From NCBI GenBank assembly GCA_026989215.1, contig JALSJV010000331.1:1-37515 (forward strand): a DNA stretch of 37,515 bases, read 5' to 3'. The position numbers were made by a program, and so were the translations under genes. This document shows positions 9,013 to 16,478 of this stretch, in pieces (position 1 is the stretch's first letter; each line of letters begins with the position of its first letter). The notes beneath the pieces are model-generated. The model was not told the DNA's origin. It made no database searches and saw only the letters and a program-made list of their open reading frames with translations. The DNA is from Acidimicrobiia bacterium. Lineage in GTDB: Bacteria > Actinomycetota > Acidimicrobiia > Spongiisociales > ZC4RG35.

Positions 9013-9314
9013 CCCTTCAGCTCCGACAGCTCGTCGACCGAGGCCGTCGCCCGGGCACGGAAGACGGCGACGATGATGGCCAGGCCCACCACCACCTCGG
9101 CGGCGGCGACGACCAGGACGAAGAAGACCGACACCTGACCGTCGAGGGTCCCGAGGGCCCGCCCCGCCGCCACGAACGTGAGGTTGACGGCGTTGAGCAT
9201 CAGCTCGATGCACATGAACATGACGAGCGCGTTCCGCCGCACCAGCATGCCGATCGCCCCGATGGAGAACAGGGCGGCCGCCAAGGTCATGTACCAGCCC
9301 GGGCCGACCGTCAC
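9009..9314 (-). CDS. nuoK: NADH-quinone oxidoreductase subunit K
   Basis: A 101-residue, three-helix membrane subunit of complex I. The conserved acidic helices are visible: [14 protein letters not shown] (Glu in helix 2) and [20 protein letters not shown] (Glu in helix 3), the pair needed for proton transfer. The start is GTG 9314, overlapping the nuoJ stop as GTGA; the stop overlaps nuoL as ATGA. The size is normal. Confidence 0.96.
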   Translation of the reverse strand: MTVGPGWYMTLAAALFSIGAIGMLVRRNALVMFMCIELMLNAVNLTFVAAGRALGTLDGQVSVFFVLVVAAAEVVVGLAIIVAVFRARATASVDELSELKG

Positions 9315-9844
9315 TCGTGCTCCTCCCGGATCAGGCCCCGCTTGAAGTAGGCGAGGGCGATCGCCCCGGCGGCGGCGATCGTGAGGAGCAACGCGGTGAC
9401 CTCGAAGGCGAGGATCCAGGTGGTGAACAGCGGCTCGGCGACGGCCTGGACCGTGCCGTTGGGGATCTCGACGTCACCGACCGCCGCCGGCACCCAGACG
9501 AAACGCCCGGAGACGACCAACGCCGCCACGACGAGCCCCAGCGCCGTCCCCAGCACGCCGACGAGGATCCGCTGTCGGGGCAGGTGCTCGGAGGTGTCCT
9601 CGGCCTTGTCGACTCCGATGAGCATGATCACGAACAGGAACAGCGTCATCACCGCCCCGGCGTAGACGATCACCTGGACGGCGGCGACCAGGTGGGCGAG
9701 GTTGACGACGTAGATCACCGCCAAGGAGAACAGGGTCCCGAACAGGCCCATGGCGGAGTGAACCGGGTTCCGGGCCGTCACCACCGTCACCGCCCCGGCG
9801 AGGGCGGCGACGGCGGTGATGACGAACAGGATCAGCTCCACCAT
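9311..9844 (-). CDS. nuoJ: NADH-quinone oxidoreductase subunit J
   Basis: A 177-residue membrane subunit of complex I with five hydrophobic segments. The hallmark helix is [19 protein letters not shown], containing the conserved VYAGA.M.LF pattern that undergoes the pi-bulge change during turnover. Start ATG 9844 overlaps the nuoI stop (ATGA); the frame is open further upstream but lacks nuoJ character there. The C-terminus after the last helix is short and charged ([11 protein letters not shown]). Confidence 0.95.
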   Translation of the reverse strand: MVELILFVITAVAALAGAVTVVTARNPVHSAMGLFGTLFSLAVIYVVNLAHLVAAVQVIVYAGAVMTLFLFVIMLIGVDKAEDTSEHLPRQRILVGVLGTALGLVVAALVVSGRFVWVPAAVGDVEIPNGTVQAVAEPLFTTWILAFEVTALLLTIAAAGAIALAYFKRGLIREEHE

Positions 9845-10473
9845 CAGGCGTCCCTCGTCTCCTGGTCCGGTTCGGGATCCCACGAGGCGGGCCCGGGCGT
9901 GCCCTGCCACATCGTCACCCCTTCGTAGGCGGCCGACCCGGCGGGGGCGGTCGCCCGCAGCCAGCCGTCGGCCACCTCCAGCTCGGACATGTCGGCGTAG
10001 GGATCGTCGGGTCGGGGGTGGGGCACGCTGCCGTCGGGACGCATGAGCAGCTCGTTCTTCGTGTAGATGGCGTCCTCCCGGGAGGTGACCGACATCTCGA
10101 AGAGATGGGTCATCGTGATCGCCTCGGTGGGACAGGCCTCCACACAGAGTCCGCAGAAGATGCACCGCAACATGTTGATCTCGTAGACGAACCCGAACCG
10201 CTCCCCGGGACTGGTCGGATCGTCGGGGGGGTTGTCGGCCCCCCGGACGAAGATGCACTGGGCCGGGCAGGCTCCCGCACACAGCTCACATCCGATGCAC
10301 TTCTCCATCCCGTCGGGGTACCGGTTGAGGACGTGCCGCCCGTGGAAACGCTGAGGCTTGGTACGAAACTCGTGGGGATACTCGGTGGTGACGATCCCCC
10401 GACCGAACAGGGAGCGCAGCCCGATCCGCCCGGTGACCCGTAACCCCTTCCACAGCTCCGACATCACTCCCAT
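9844..10473 (-). CDS. nuoI: NADH-quinone oxidoreductase subunit I (2[4Fe-4S])
   Basis: A 209-residue peripheral-arm protein carrying clusters N6a and N6b. The eight Cys ligands are visible as C59-x2-C62-x2-C65-x3-C69 ([12 protein letters not shown]) and C104-x2-C107-x2-C110-x3-C114 ([12 protein letters not shown]). The N-terminal amphipathic part ([20 protein letters not shown]) docks on NuoH. Residues ~150-209 form a long Pro/Asp-rich tail beyond the core fold, as often seen in actinobacteria. Start ATG 10473 is preceded by GAGGTGAG. It lies nine bases after the nuoH stop and overlaps nuoJ. Confidence 0.96.
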   Translation of the reverse strand: MGVMSELWKGLRVTGRIGLRSLFGRGIVTTEYPHEFRTKPQRFHGRHVLNRYPDGMEKCIGCELCAGACPAQCIFVRGADNPPDDPTSPGERFGFVYEINMLRCIFCGLCVEACPTEAITMTHLFEMSVTSREDAIYTKNELLMRPDGSVPHPRPDDPYADMSELEVADGWLRATAPAGSAAYEGVTMWQGTPGPASWDPEPDQETRDA

Positions 10474-10482
10474 CGGCTCACC

Positions 10483-11583
10483 TCACGTCCACGGCCAACC
10501 GAATTGGCGGATCCCGATCACGACGGTGGAGAGGATCAGCCAGACGAACGCCCCCGGGATGAGCCGCTTCCACCCGAGCTGCATGAGCTGGTCGTAGCGG
10601 AGCCGGGGCAGGGTCGCCCTGATCCAGAAGAAGACGAAGATGATGACGTAGGTCTTCAGCAGGAACCACACCGTCGGCAGGATCGCCGAGATCACCGCCG
10701 GCACCGTCCCCTCCCACGTGGGGCCGTTCCAGCCACCGAGGAAGAGGGTGACTGCGATCGCCGACATCGTGAAGATGTTGATGTATTCGGCCAGGAAGAA
10801 CATGGCGAAGCGGATCCCCGAGTACTCGGTGTGGAACCCTCCGACCAGTTCCTGTTCGGCCTCGACGAGGTCGAAGGGGGCCCGGTTGGTCTCGGCGATG
10901 GCGGCGATGAGGAAGATCCCGAAGGCGACCAGCTCGGGAAACAGGTTCCACCGGGGAACCCATCCGAGGGCGGGGATCCCCAACGCGTCGCCCCAGCTTC
11001 CCTGCTGGCGGGCGACGATCTCGGCCAGGGACAGCGTGCCACCGTCACCGGCCGTCGCCGTGAACATGACCACGGCCACCATCGACAGGCCCATCGCCGC
11101 CTCGTAGGAGATCGCCTGGGCGGTGGCCCGCACGCCACCGAGGAGCGGGTACTTCGAGCCCGACGACCACCCGGCCATCACGACCGCGTACACGGCGACC
11201 GAGGACATGGCGAGGATGAAGAGGAGTCCGATGTTGAGGTCGGTGCCCTGGAGGGGGACGACCCGACCGGCGATCTCGATCGGTCGACCCCAGGGGACGA
11301 CCATGAAGGTCAACAGGGCGGGGATCACCGCCAGGAAGGGCGCCATGAGGTAGACGCCCAGCTCGACCTTCCGGGGGGTGACCTGTTCTTTGAAGAAGAG
11401 CTTCATGCCGTCGGCGAGGGTCTGGAGGATCCCGAAGGGACCGGCCCGGTCGGGCCCGATCCGGTTCTGCATGTCGGCGACGATCTTCCGCTCCAGCCAC
11501 ACGTTGAGCAGGGTGACGACGAGGAGCAGCGCGAACACCACCACCACCCGTGCGACGACGATGAGGAGGTCGATGGCGTCCAT
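10483..11583 (-). CDS. nuoH: NADH-quinone oxidoreductase subunit H
   Basis: A 366-residue membrane subunit of complex I that lines the quinone chamber. Motifs include LNVWLERKIVADMQNRIGPDR, LADGMKLFFKE, ETNRAPFDLVEAEQELVGGF and RATLPRLRYDQLM, all diagnostic. The start is ATG 11583 with AAGGA just upstream. It opens a second minus-strand block (H-I-J-K-L-M-N) because a plus-strand sigma/anti-sigma pair separates it from nuoG. It therefore needs its own promoter, presumably within 11584-11767. Confidence 0.96.
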   Translation of the reverse strand: MDAIDLLIVVARVVVVFALLLVVTLLNVWLERKIVADMQNRIGPDRAGPFGILQTLADGMKLFFKEQVTPRKVELGVYLMAPFLAVIPALLTFMVVPWGRPIEIAGRVVPLQGTDLNIGLLFILAMSSVAVYAVVMAGWSSGSKYPLLGGVRATAQAISYEAAMGLSMVAVVMFTATAGDGGTLSLAEIVARQQGSWGDALGIPALGWVPRWNLFPELVAFGIFLIAAIAETNRAPFDLVEAEQELVGGFHTEYSGIRFAMFFLAEYINIFTMSAIAVTLFLGGWNGPTWEGTVPAVISAILPTVWFLLKTYVIIFVFFWIRATLPRLRYDQLMQLGWKRLIPGAFVWLILSTVVIGIRQFGWPWT

Positions 11584-11767
11584 CAGTCCTTGACCCGGCA
11601 GGTGGCGAAACTCACGGCGCACCGAGCATAGGAACCGGCGACGAACCCGGACAAACCGACGGGCGTCGGCGATGACCTCCTCACGCCCGGGGTTCCGAGT
11701 TCCCGGCCTCCCCGGAGGGACGGTTCGAGGCAGGGTTCCTACGATGGCCACCGAAAGGAGCCGCTCC
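11584..11767. promoter_or_regulatory. Divergent promoter region between nuoH and the ECF sigma gene
   Basis: This stretch must carry the minus-strand promoter for nuoH-N and the plus-strand promoter for the sigma operon. Read on the minus strand it holds three GGAAC boxes (11739-11735, 11703-11699, 11696-11692), the usual -35 element of ECF sigma factors. The third is followed after 15 bases by GTCATC, a possible -10. On the plus strand TACGAT (11740-11745) is a possible -10 for the sigma operon, with no clear -35. All assignments are tentative. Confidence 0.35.
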
Positions 11768-11827
11768 GTGTACACGCGCGACGCCCTTCGGGAGTGTGGA
11801 AGGGTGTGGAATCGGTCGAGCTCGTGA
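11768..11827 (+). CDS. Possible 19-residue leader peptide before the sigma factor
   Basis: GTG 11768 is preceded at seven bases by a good Shine-Dalgarno (AAAGGAG, 11754-11760). It opens a 19-codon frame reading about MYTRDALRECGRVWNRSSS and ending at TGA 11825-11827. Its stop overlaps an in-frame GTG of the sigma gene (11824) as GTGA, the same coupling used between most genes of this window. It could be a short leader that couples translation to the sigma factor, or a chance frame whose Shine-Dalgarno serves nothing. No similarity is known to me. Confidence 0.3.
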   Translation: MYTRDALRECGRVWNRSSS

Positions 11828-12303
11828 CCTCGCCTCCCGAGTACGAGGACTTCTACCGCCGCGAATACCCGGCGATGGTCGCCCTCGCCGCCGCCGTCTC
11901 GGGCAGCTTCGCCGCCGCCGAGGACCTGGCCCAGGAGGCGCTCACCCGAGCCTTTCGCCGCTGGGGCAGGATCAGCACCTACGACCGACCCGGCGCCTGG
12001 TTGCGGAGGGTGACGATCAATCTGGCGCTGTCCCGACGCCGCCGACTCGCCTCGGAGGCTCGCCTGCGCCTCCGGCTCGGCGGCCCACCCCTCGTCGAAC
12101 CCCCCGAGGGCGACGAGACCCACGTCTGGATCGCGGTCCGCAGGCTCCCCGCCCGCCAACGGGCCGCCATCGCCCTCTACTACCTGGAGGACCGGTCCGT
12201 CGCCGAGATCGCCGACATCCTCGGCTGCTCCGAGGCCACGACCCGGGTGCACCTCCACCGAGGCCGGACGAAGCTGGCCACGATGCTGGAGCACGACCCA
12301 TGA
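11794..12303 (+). CDS. ECF-type RNA polymerase sigma factor
   Basis: A 169-residue extracytoplasmic-function sigma factor. Region 2 spans ~20-85: EDFYRREYPAMVALA, then AAEDLAQEALTRAFRRW, then DRPGAWLRRVTINLALSRRRR. Region 4 spans ~113-165: RRLPARQRAAIALYYLED, then SVAEIADILGCSEATTRVHL as the helix-turn-helix, then RGRTKLATML. There is no region 3 and no C-terminal extra domain. The start is uncertain: GTG 11794, GTG 11806 or GTG 11824, the last coupled to a possible leader peptide and giving MTSPPEYEDFY. The stop overlaps the next gene as ATGA, the classic sigma/anti-sigma arrangement. The pair is inserted, in opposite orientation, between nuoG and nuoH. Target promoters are unknown; GGAAC boxes facing nuoH suggest a link to the nuo operon. 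Confidence 0.9.
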   Translation: MWKGVESVELVTSPPEYEDFYRREYPAMVALAAAVSGSFAAAEDLAQEALTRAFRRWGRISTYDRPGAWLRRVTINLALSRRRRLASEARLRLRLGGPPLVEPPEGDETHVWIAVRRLPARQRAAIALYYLEDRSVAEIADILGCSEATTRVHLHRGRTKLATMLEHDP

Positions 12304-14048
12304 AGGCCGAAGACCGCGTCCGTGCCGCCTACCGGGCCCTCGCCGAACGTGCCGCCCGCCAGGCCGACGTGGAGGCGGGACTCCGACGGGCGATGCGGGC
12401 ACGGCGTGTCGCTCCGGCGGCCGCGGCCGTCGCCGTGGTCGTGGGCCTGATCGGCGGCGCGGCGTGGCTCGGCCTGTTTCCCGCCGCGCCCGAGCCCGCC
12501 TCCACGCCCGCCACCACCCCGGCACCGCAGACCAGCTCGACGACGTCGAGCATCCCCCCGGCGACGAACCCGCCTCCCGCCGTGCCCGATCGCTACCGGG
12601 TCGCCACCGACGGCCTCCCCGACGGTGCCCTCCCCCTGCGAACCGCACCGGATCCGACTGCGCCCGTCATCGCCGAGCTACCGCCCGCCTACGCCGGGAT
12701 CCGCCGATTGGGGGAGACGCAGACCCTCGACGACGGCTCGGTCTGGTACCGGGTTCGACTCACCGAGCCCGTCACCGTGGTCGCCGACGGCGACGAGCCG
12801 ATCGTGGGTTGGCTGGACTCGACGTACCTCGTCCCCCTCCCCGAAGGCCTCGCCGTCACCAACGCCGAGCTGGAGCCCTGCGAAGGGGGCACCGACTTCG
12901 AGGCGACCAACCCGACGTCGGTGTTCGTCTCGTCGCTCCGCATGGCAGCGGTCGCCGAAGGATGCACCAGGATCGTCGTCGGGTTCTCGTCGGGGGACGC
13001 TCCCTCCGGATGGTCCGACATCGGGGACGGGACCGCCCCCGCCGCGAGCCCTCCATCCTGGCGGATCCTCCAGGCCCCGTGGCCCCTCATCATCCACTTC
13101 CCCGACCTCACGTCGGCCTGGGGCGACGCTGCCGGGGAGGCCGGGGCGTATCTGGTGCGTCAGCCCGATCGGTCCCTCGCCCTGGTCGTCACCCGCCCCG
13201 CCGACGAGGTCTGGGTCCGCACCATCGGAGGCCGCCTGGTGGTCGACCTACGTGAAGCCTCCCGCCCCCAGCCCCCTTGGGGACCGGCGGCGGCGCTCCT
13301 CCGCGCCCCCTTCACCGGACCCGGCCGCGTCGAGGCGACGGGGCTGGCCCGACCCTTCGAAGCCAACCTGGCCGTCTGGGTGGAGTCCGAAGACGGCACG
13401 GTCCAAGAGGCGGTGTTCTCGGGGAGCCCGACCCTCGGCACCCACCGCACCGACCGGTATGCCATCCCGACGAACGACTGGCTCGAGGCGTGGGCACCCT
13501 TCGCGGTGCGTGTCGAGGACCTCGCCCCAGGCGAGTACCGTCTCGTCTTCGACACGGGAGGCCAGGAGCCGCTCTCGGTCCCCTTCACGCTCCAGCGGTC
13601 TGGCCCCGCCCCCGAGGTCCCGAGCGACGAGGCCAACGAGCTGGCCCGCCGACTCGTGGATTTCGCCACCGGCGGGACACCGCCTCCCATGGCCGACGAG
13701 GTGACCCTCCGTCTCGCCGACCAGGTCTCGATCTCCCATCCGGCGACGGCGATGACCGACCCGTCGAACTGGGTGGTCGACGACGCCCTCTTCGCCGGTC
13801 GCGTCGGTCCCTTCGACCTCCTCGACGGGCTCCGCAGATGGCCGAACATCACGGTGAGCGAACGGCGTACCAGCCCCCGATGCGGTGGCCGACCCGCCGA
13901 CTGGTGGCCTACGGAGACCCTCCTCCAGCTCCCGGTCGTCATCGAGCCGGTCGGTGTGGAGAGCTGCCTCGAGTGGTACTCGCTCTCGGTGCTCGTCGAC
14001 GGGAACGGCGCCGTCGCCGAGCTCGTCCTCGACCTGTACGAGCCGTGA
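12300..14048 (+). CDS. Membrane-anchored sigma partner with SH3b, AMIN-like and Gmad2-like domains
   Basis: A 582-residue protein, translationally coupled to the ECF sigma gene (ATGA), so probably its anti-sigma factor. Residues 1-36 are a charged cytoplasmic segment and 39-60 one membrane helix. Residues 62-96 are a Pro/Thr/Ser linker. Residues ~98-180 look like a bacterial SH3 domain (LPLRTAPDPTAPVIAELPP ... WYRVRL ... GWLDSTYLVPL), and ~200-320 an AMIN-like beta domain. Residues ~330-430 are a Gmad2-like immunoglobulin domain (GPGRVEATGLARPFEANL ... LAPGEYRLVFDTGG), and ~440-582 are unassigned. The cytoplasmic part lacks the zinc anti-sigma HxxxCxxC motif, so binding would use another helical type, or it may not be an anti-sigma factor. 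The outside domains suggest sensing of cell wall or surface ligands. It ends six bases from the convergent nuoG stop. Confidence 0.75.
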   Translation: MKAEDRVRAAYRALAERAARQADVEAGLRRAMRARRVAPAAAAVAVVVGLIGGAAWLGLFPAAPEPASTPATTPAPQTSSTTSSIPPATNPPPAVPDRYRVATDGLPDGALPLRTAPDPTAPVIAELPPAYAGIRRLGETQTLDDGSVWYRVRLTEPVTVVADGDEPIVGWLDSTYLVPLPEGLAVTNAELEPCEGGTDFEATNPTSVFVSSLRMAAVAEGCTRIVVGFSSGDAPSGWSDIGDGTAPAASPPSWRILQAPWPLIIHFPDLTSAWGDAAGEAGAYLVRQPDRSLALVVTRPADEVWVRTIGGRLVVDLREASRPQPPWGPAAALLRAPFTGPGRVEATGLARPFEANLAVWVESEDGTVQEAVFSGSPTLGTHRTDRYAIPTNDWLEAWAPFAVRVEDLAPGEYRLVFDTGGQEPLSVPFTLQRSGPAPEVPSDEANELARRLVDFATGGTPPPMADEVTLRLADQVSISHPATAMTDPSNWVVDDALFAGRVGPFDLLDGLRRWPNITVSERRTSPRCGGRPADWWPTETLLQLPVVIEPVGVESCLEWYSLSVLVDGNGAVAELVLDLYEP

Positions 14049-14054
14049 GGTCCG

Positions 14055-16478
14055 TCAGGCGGGGGTGACGGTGACCCCGGGGCCGGGTCCGAGCGGGGGG
14101 ACTCCCGGCTGGTTGAAGGGGACGTAGACGACGCCGCGGTGCAGGGTGTCGTCCATTCGGAGCGGCAGGGTCGCCTCTCCGTGCTCGGTGACGACCCGGG
14201 CTTGTTCGGCCGACCCGAGACCCAGCCGGGTGGCGTCGTCGGGATGCAGGAACACCGCCCCGCCCGGGGCGAGGCCTGCGAGGGCGGGGCTGTGACGAGC
14301 CAGCACCCCGTCGTCGTACATGACCCGGGCGAGATGGAGGACGAGGTCGCCACCGTGACGGGCCCCCGGGGTGTCGGCCGGGACGTATCGCAGCGGGGCG
14401 TGGCCTTCCTCCGGCACCACGATCCCGTCCCGGGCCTCCCAGTCCAGACGCTCCCAGGTGACCCCCCGATAGGCGGGAGCGACCTCCGCGATCTCCTTGG
14501 CGATCGCCTCGGCGGACGTCAGTCCCAGCTCCACGCCGAGGCGACGGGCGAGGTCGTCGAGGATGGACCAGTCGGGTCGGGTCTGCCCCGGCCCGGGGAC
14601 GATGCGGTTCACCTTCTGCACCCTCCCCTCCAGGTTGGTCACGGTGCCCTCCTTCTCGGCGAACCCGTCGGCGCAGAACACGACGTCGGCGACCCGGGAG
14701 GAGTCGGTGAGGAACTGGTCGATGGCCACGACGAAGGGCACCGTCTCCAGGGCGCGGCGAGCCAGGTCCCCGTCGGGGACGTCCCTGACCGGGTCGGCTC
14801 CGACGAGGATGAGCACCTCGATGTCGCCGGCGGCGGCCGCCTCCAGGATCCCCCGGGCGTCGAGTCCCGGATGGTCGGGGAGGCCGCCCCAGGCCTCGGC
14901 GATGGCGTCGGCCCCTTCACCGGCGACCGAGACCCGCCCGGGCAGCAGGGTCGGGGCGAGACCCATGTCGAGCGCCCCGTAGACGTTGGCACGGCGGGCG
15001 AGGGGCAGGACCTTGCCGTCCGGCAGGGTGCGGACGAAGGCGGCGACCGCCTCCGCCAGACGGGGATCCTCCCCGTATCCGGCTCGTCCCACCAGGCCGA
15101 CCACCGGCCCTTCGGCCAGCGCCTCCCGAGCCTCGGCGGCCCTCCCCGTCCCGGCCACCAGCTCGGTGAGGAGGTCGGCCCCCTCGCCGGGACGGTAGGT
15201 GAGTTTGTGGGTGGCCCGGTCGTCGAGCCCGGTGCGTCGAGGATGGACCACGACCAGTTTGGCGCCCAGCTCTTGGGCGGCGCGGCGCACCCGCAGATAC
15301 AGGGTGGGGTGTTCCTCTTTGAGGTCGGGCCCCCACACGAGGATCGCCTTCGCCGTCTCCAGGTCCCCGATGCGGGCCCGGTCGACGGTGGCGGCGAGGA
15401 ACTGGGGGTCGAGGCCGTCGTCCATCTGGGCGTCCACGTGGTTGGTGCCGAGCACCACCCGGGCGAACTTCGACAGGGCGTAGGCATCTTCGTTGGTGAG
15501 TCGGGCCCCGCCGAGGACCGCCACGGCCTGACCGCCCGAACGCTGGAGGACGTCGCCGATCCGAGTGGCGGCCACCGCCAGCGCCTCGGACCAGGAGGCC
15601 TCGACGTGGTCGCCGGTGGCGTCCCGGAGCAGCGGGGTGGCGAGCCGCTCCGGCGACCCGAGGTACTGGAAGCCGAACCGGCAGCGGTCCGACAGCCAGC
15701 CCTGGTTGGTGGGTTCTACGTCGACGCCGAGGATGCGGAGGACCTCGTTCTGCGACGCCTGGATGCTGATGCGGTCGCCCGCCGTGCACTGCAGGCACGT
15801 GGACTCGACCGCCGTCAGATCCCACGGACGGGCCCGGAACCGGTAGGCGGTGGCGGTGAGCGCCCCCACCGGGCAGATCTGGACGGTGTTGCCGGAGAAG
15901 TAGGAGGAGAAGGGCAGGTCGGGGAAGGTGGCGATGTGGACCCCGTTGCCCCGGTCGGTGAACTCGATCAGGGGATCACCCGAGATCTCCTCCGAGAAGC
16001 GGGTGCACCGGGCGCAGAGGATGCAGCGCTCGCGGTCGAGCAGCACCAGGTCGGAGATCGGGATCGGCTTCTCGAAGTGGCGTTTCTCCTCGACGAACCG
16101 ACTCTCCCCCGGCCCGTAGGCCATGACGTGGTCCTGGAGGGGGCATTCTCCGCCCCGGTCACAGACGGGACAGTCGAGGGGGTGGTTGATGAGGAGGAAC
16201 TCCAACACGCCTTCCTGGACCCGCTGAACGGTCTCGTTTCGGGTGTGGACGACCATGCCGTCGGAGACGGGGGTCGTGCAGGCGGTGACGATCGCCGGAC
16301 CCCGCGGCGTCTCCAGCTCGACGAGGCACATCCGGCACATGCCGACCGGCTTCATCCGCGGGTGCCAGCAGAAGCGGGGGATGTAGGTGCCGCGGTCCTG
16401 CGCCGCCTTGATGAGCAGCTCGCCGGCAGGCACCTCCACCTGCCGCCCGTCGATGGTGACGGTGACGACCTCGCTCAT
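14055..16478 (-). CDS. nuoG: NADH-quinone oxidoreductase subunit G
   Basis: An 807-residue peripheral-arm subunit of complex I. The N-terminal ferredoxin domain ligates [2Fe-2S] by C37, C48, C51 and C67. N5 uses H99, C103, C106 and C112, and N4 uses C152, C155, C158 and C202. The following molybdopterin-oxidoreductase-like region starts with C228-x2-C231 and has C266. The residue that would be the third Cys of an N7-type set is Asp235. The C-terminus (from ~700) has the molybdopterin dinucleotide-binding-like barrel typical of the family but not catalytic here. The start ATG 16478 overlaps the nuoF stop (ATGA). It is the last gene of the A-G block; the next minus-strand gene, nuoH, lies ~2.5 kb away beyond the sigma pair. 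Confidence 0.95.
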   Translation of the reverse strand: MSEVVTVTIDGRQVEVPAGELLIKAAQDRGTYIPRFCWHPRMKPVGMCRMCLVELETPRGPAIVTACTTPVSDGMVVHTRNETVQRVQEGVLEFLLINHPLDCPVCDRGGECPLQDHVMAYGPGESRFVEEKRHFEKPIPISDLVLLDRERCILCARCTRFSEEISGDPLIEFTDRGNGVHIATFPDLPFSSYFSGNTVQICPVGALTATAYRFRARPWDLTAVESTCLQCTAGDRISIQASQNEVLRILGVDVEPTNQGWLSDRCRFGFQYLGSPERLATPLLRDATGDHVEASWSEALAVAATRIGDVLQRSGGQAVAVLGGARLTNEDAYALSKFARVVLGTNHVDAQMDDGLDPQFLAATVDRARIGDLETAKAILVWGPDLKEEHPTLYLRVRRAAQELGAKLVVVHPRRTGLDDRATHKLTYRPGEGADLLTELVAGTGRAAEAREALAEGPVVGLVGRAGYGEDPRLAEAVAAFVRTLPDGKVLPLARRANVYGALDMGLAPTLLPGRVSVAGEGADAIAEAWGGLPDHPGLDARGILEAAAAGDIEVLILVGADPVRDVPDGDLARRALETVPFVVAIDQFLTDSSRVADVVFCADGFAEKEGTVTNLEGRVQKVNRIVPGPGQTRPDWSILDDLARRLGVELGLTSAEAIAKEIAEVAPAYRGVTWERLDWEARDGIVVPEEGHAPLRYVPADTPGARHGGDLVLHLARVMYDDGVLARHSPALAGLAPGGAVFLHPDDATRLGLGSAEQARVVTEHGEATLPLRMDDTLHRGVVYVPFNQPGVPPLGPGPGVTVTPA

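Noticed and set aside
6916-9138. Long plus-strand open frame opposite nuoL
   Set aside because: Antisense shadow with low-complexity acidic sequence; the nuoL motifs fix the coding strand.
12300-12410. Zinc-type anti-sigma domain at the N-terminus of the sigma partner
   Set aside because: No His or Cys is present in the first 60 residues, so the HxxxCxxC motif cannot exist.
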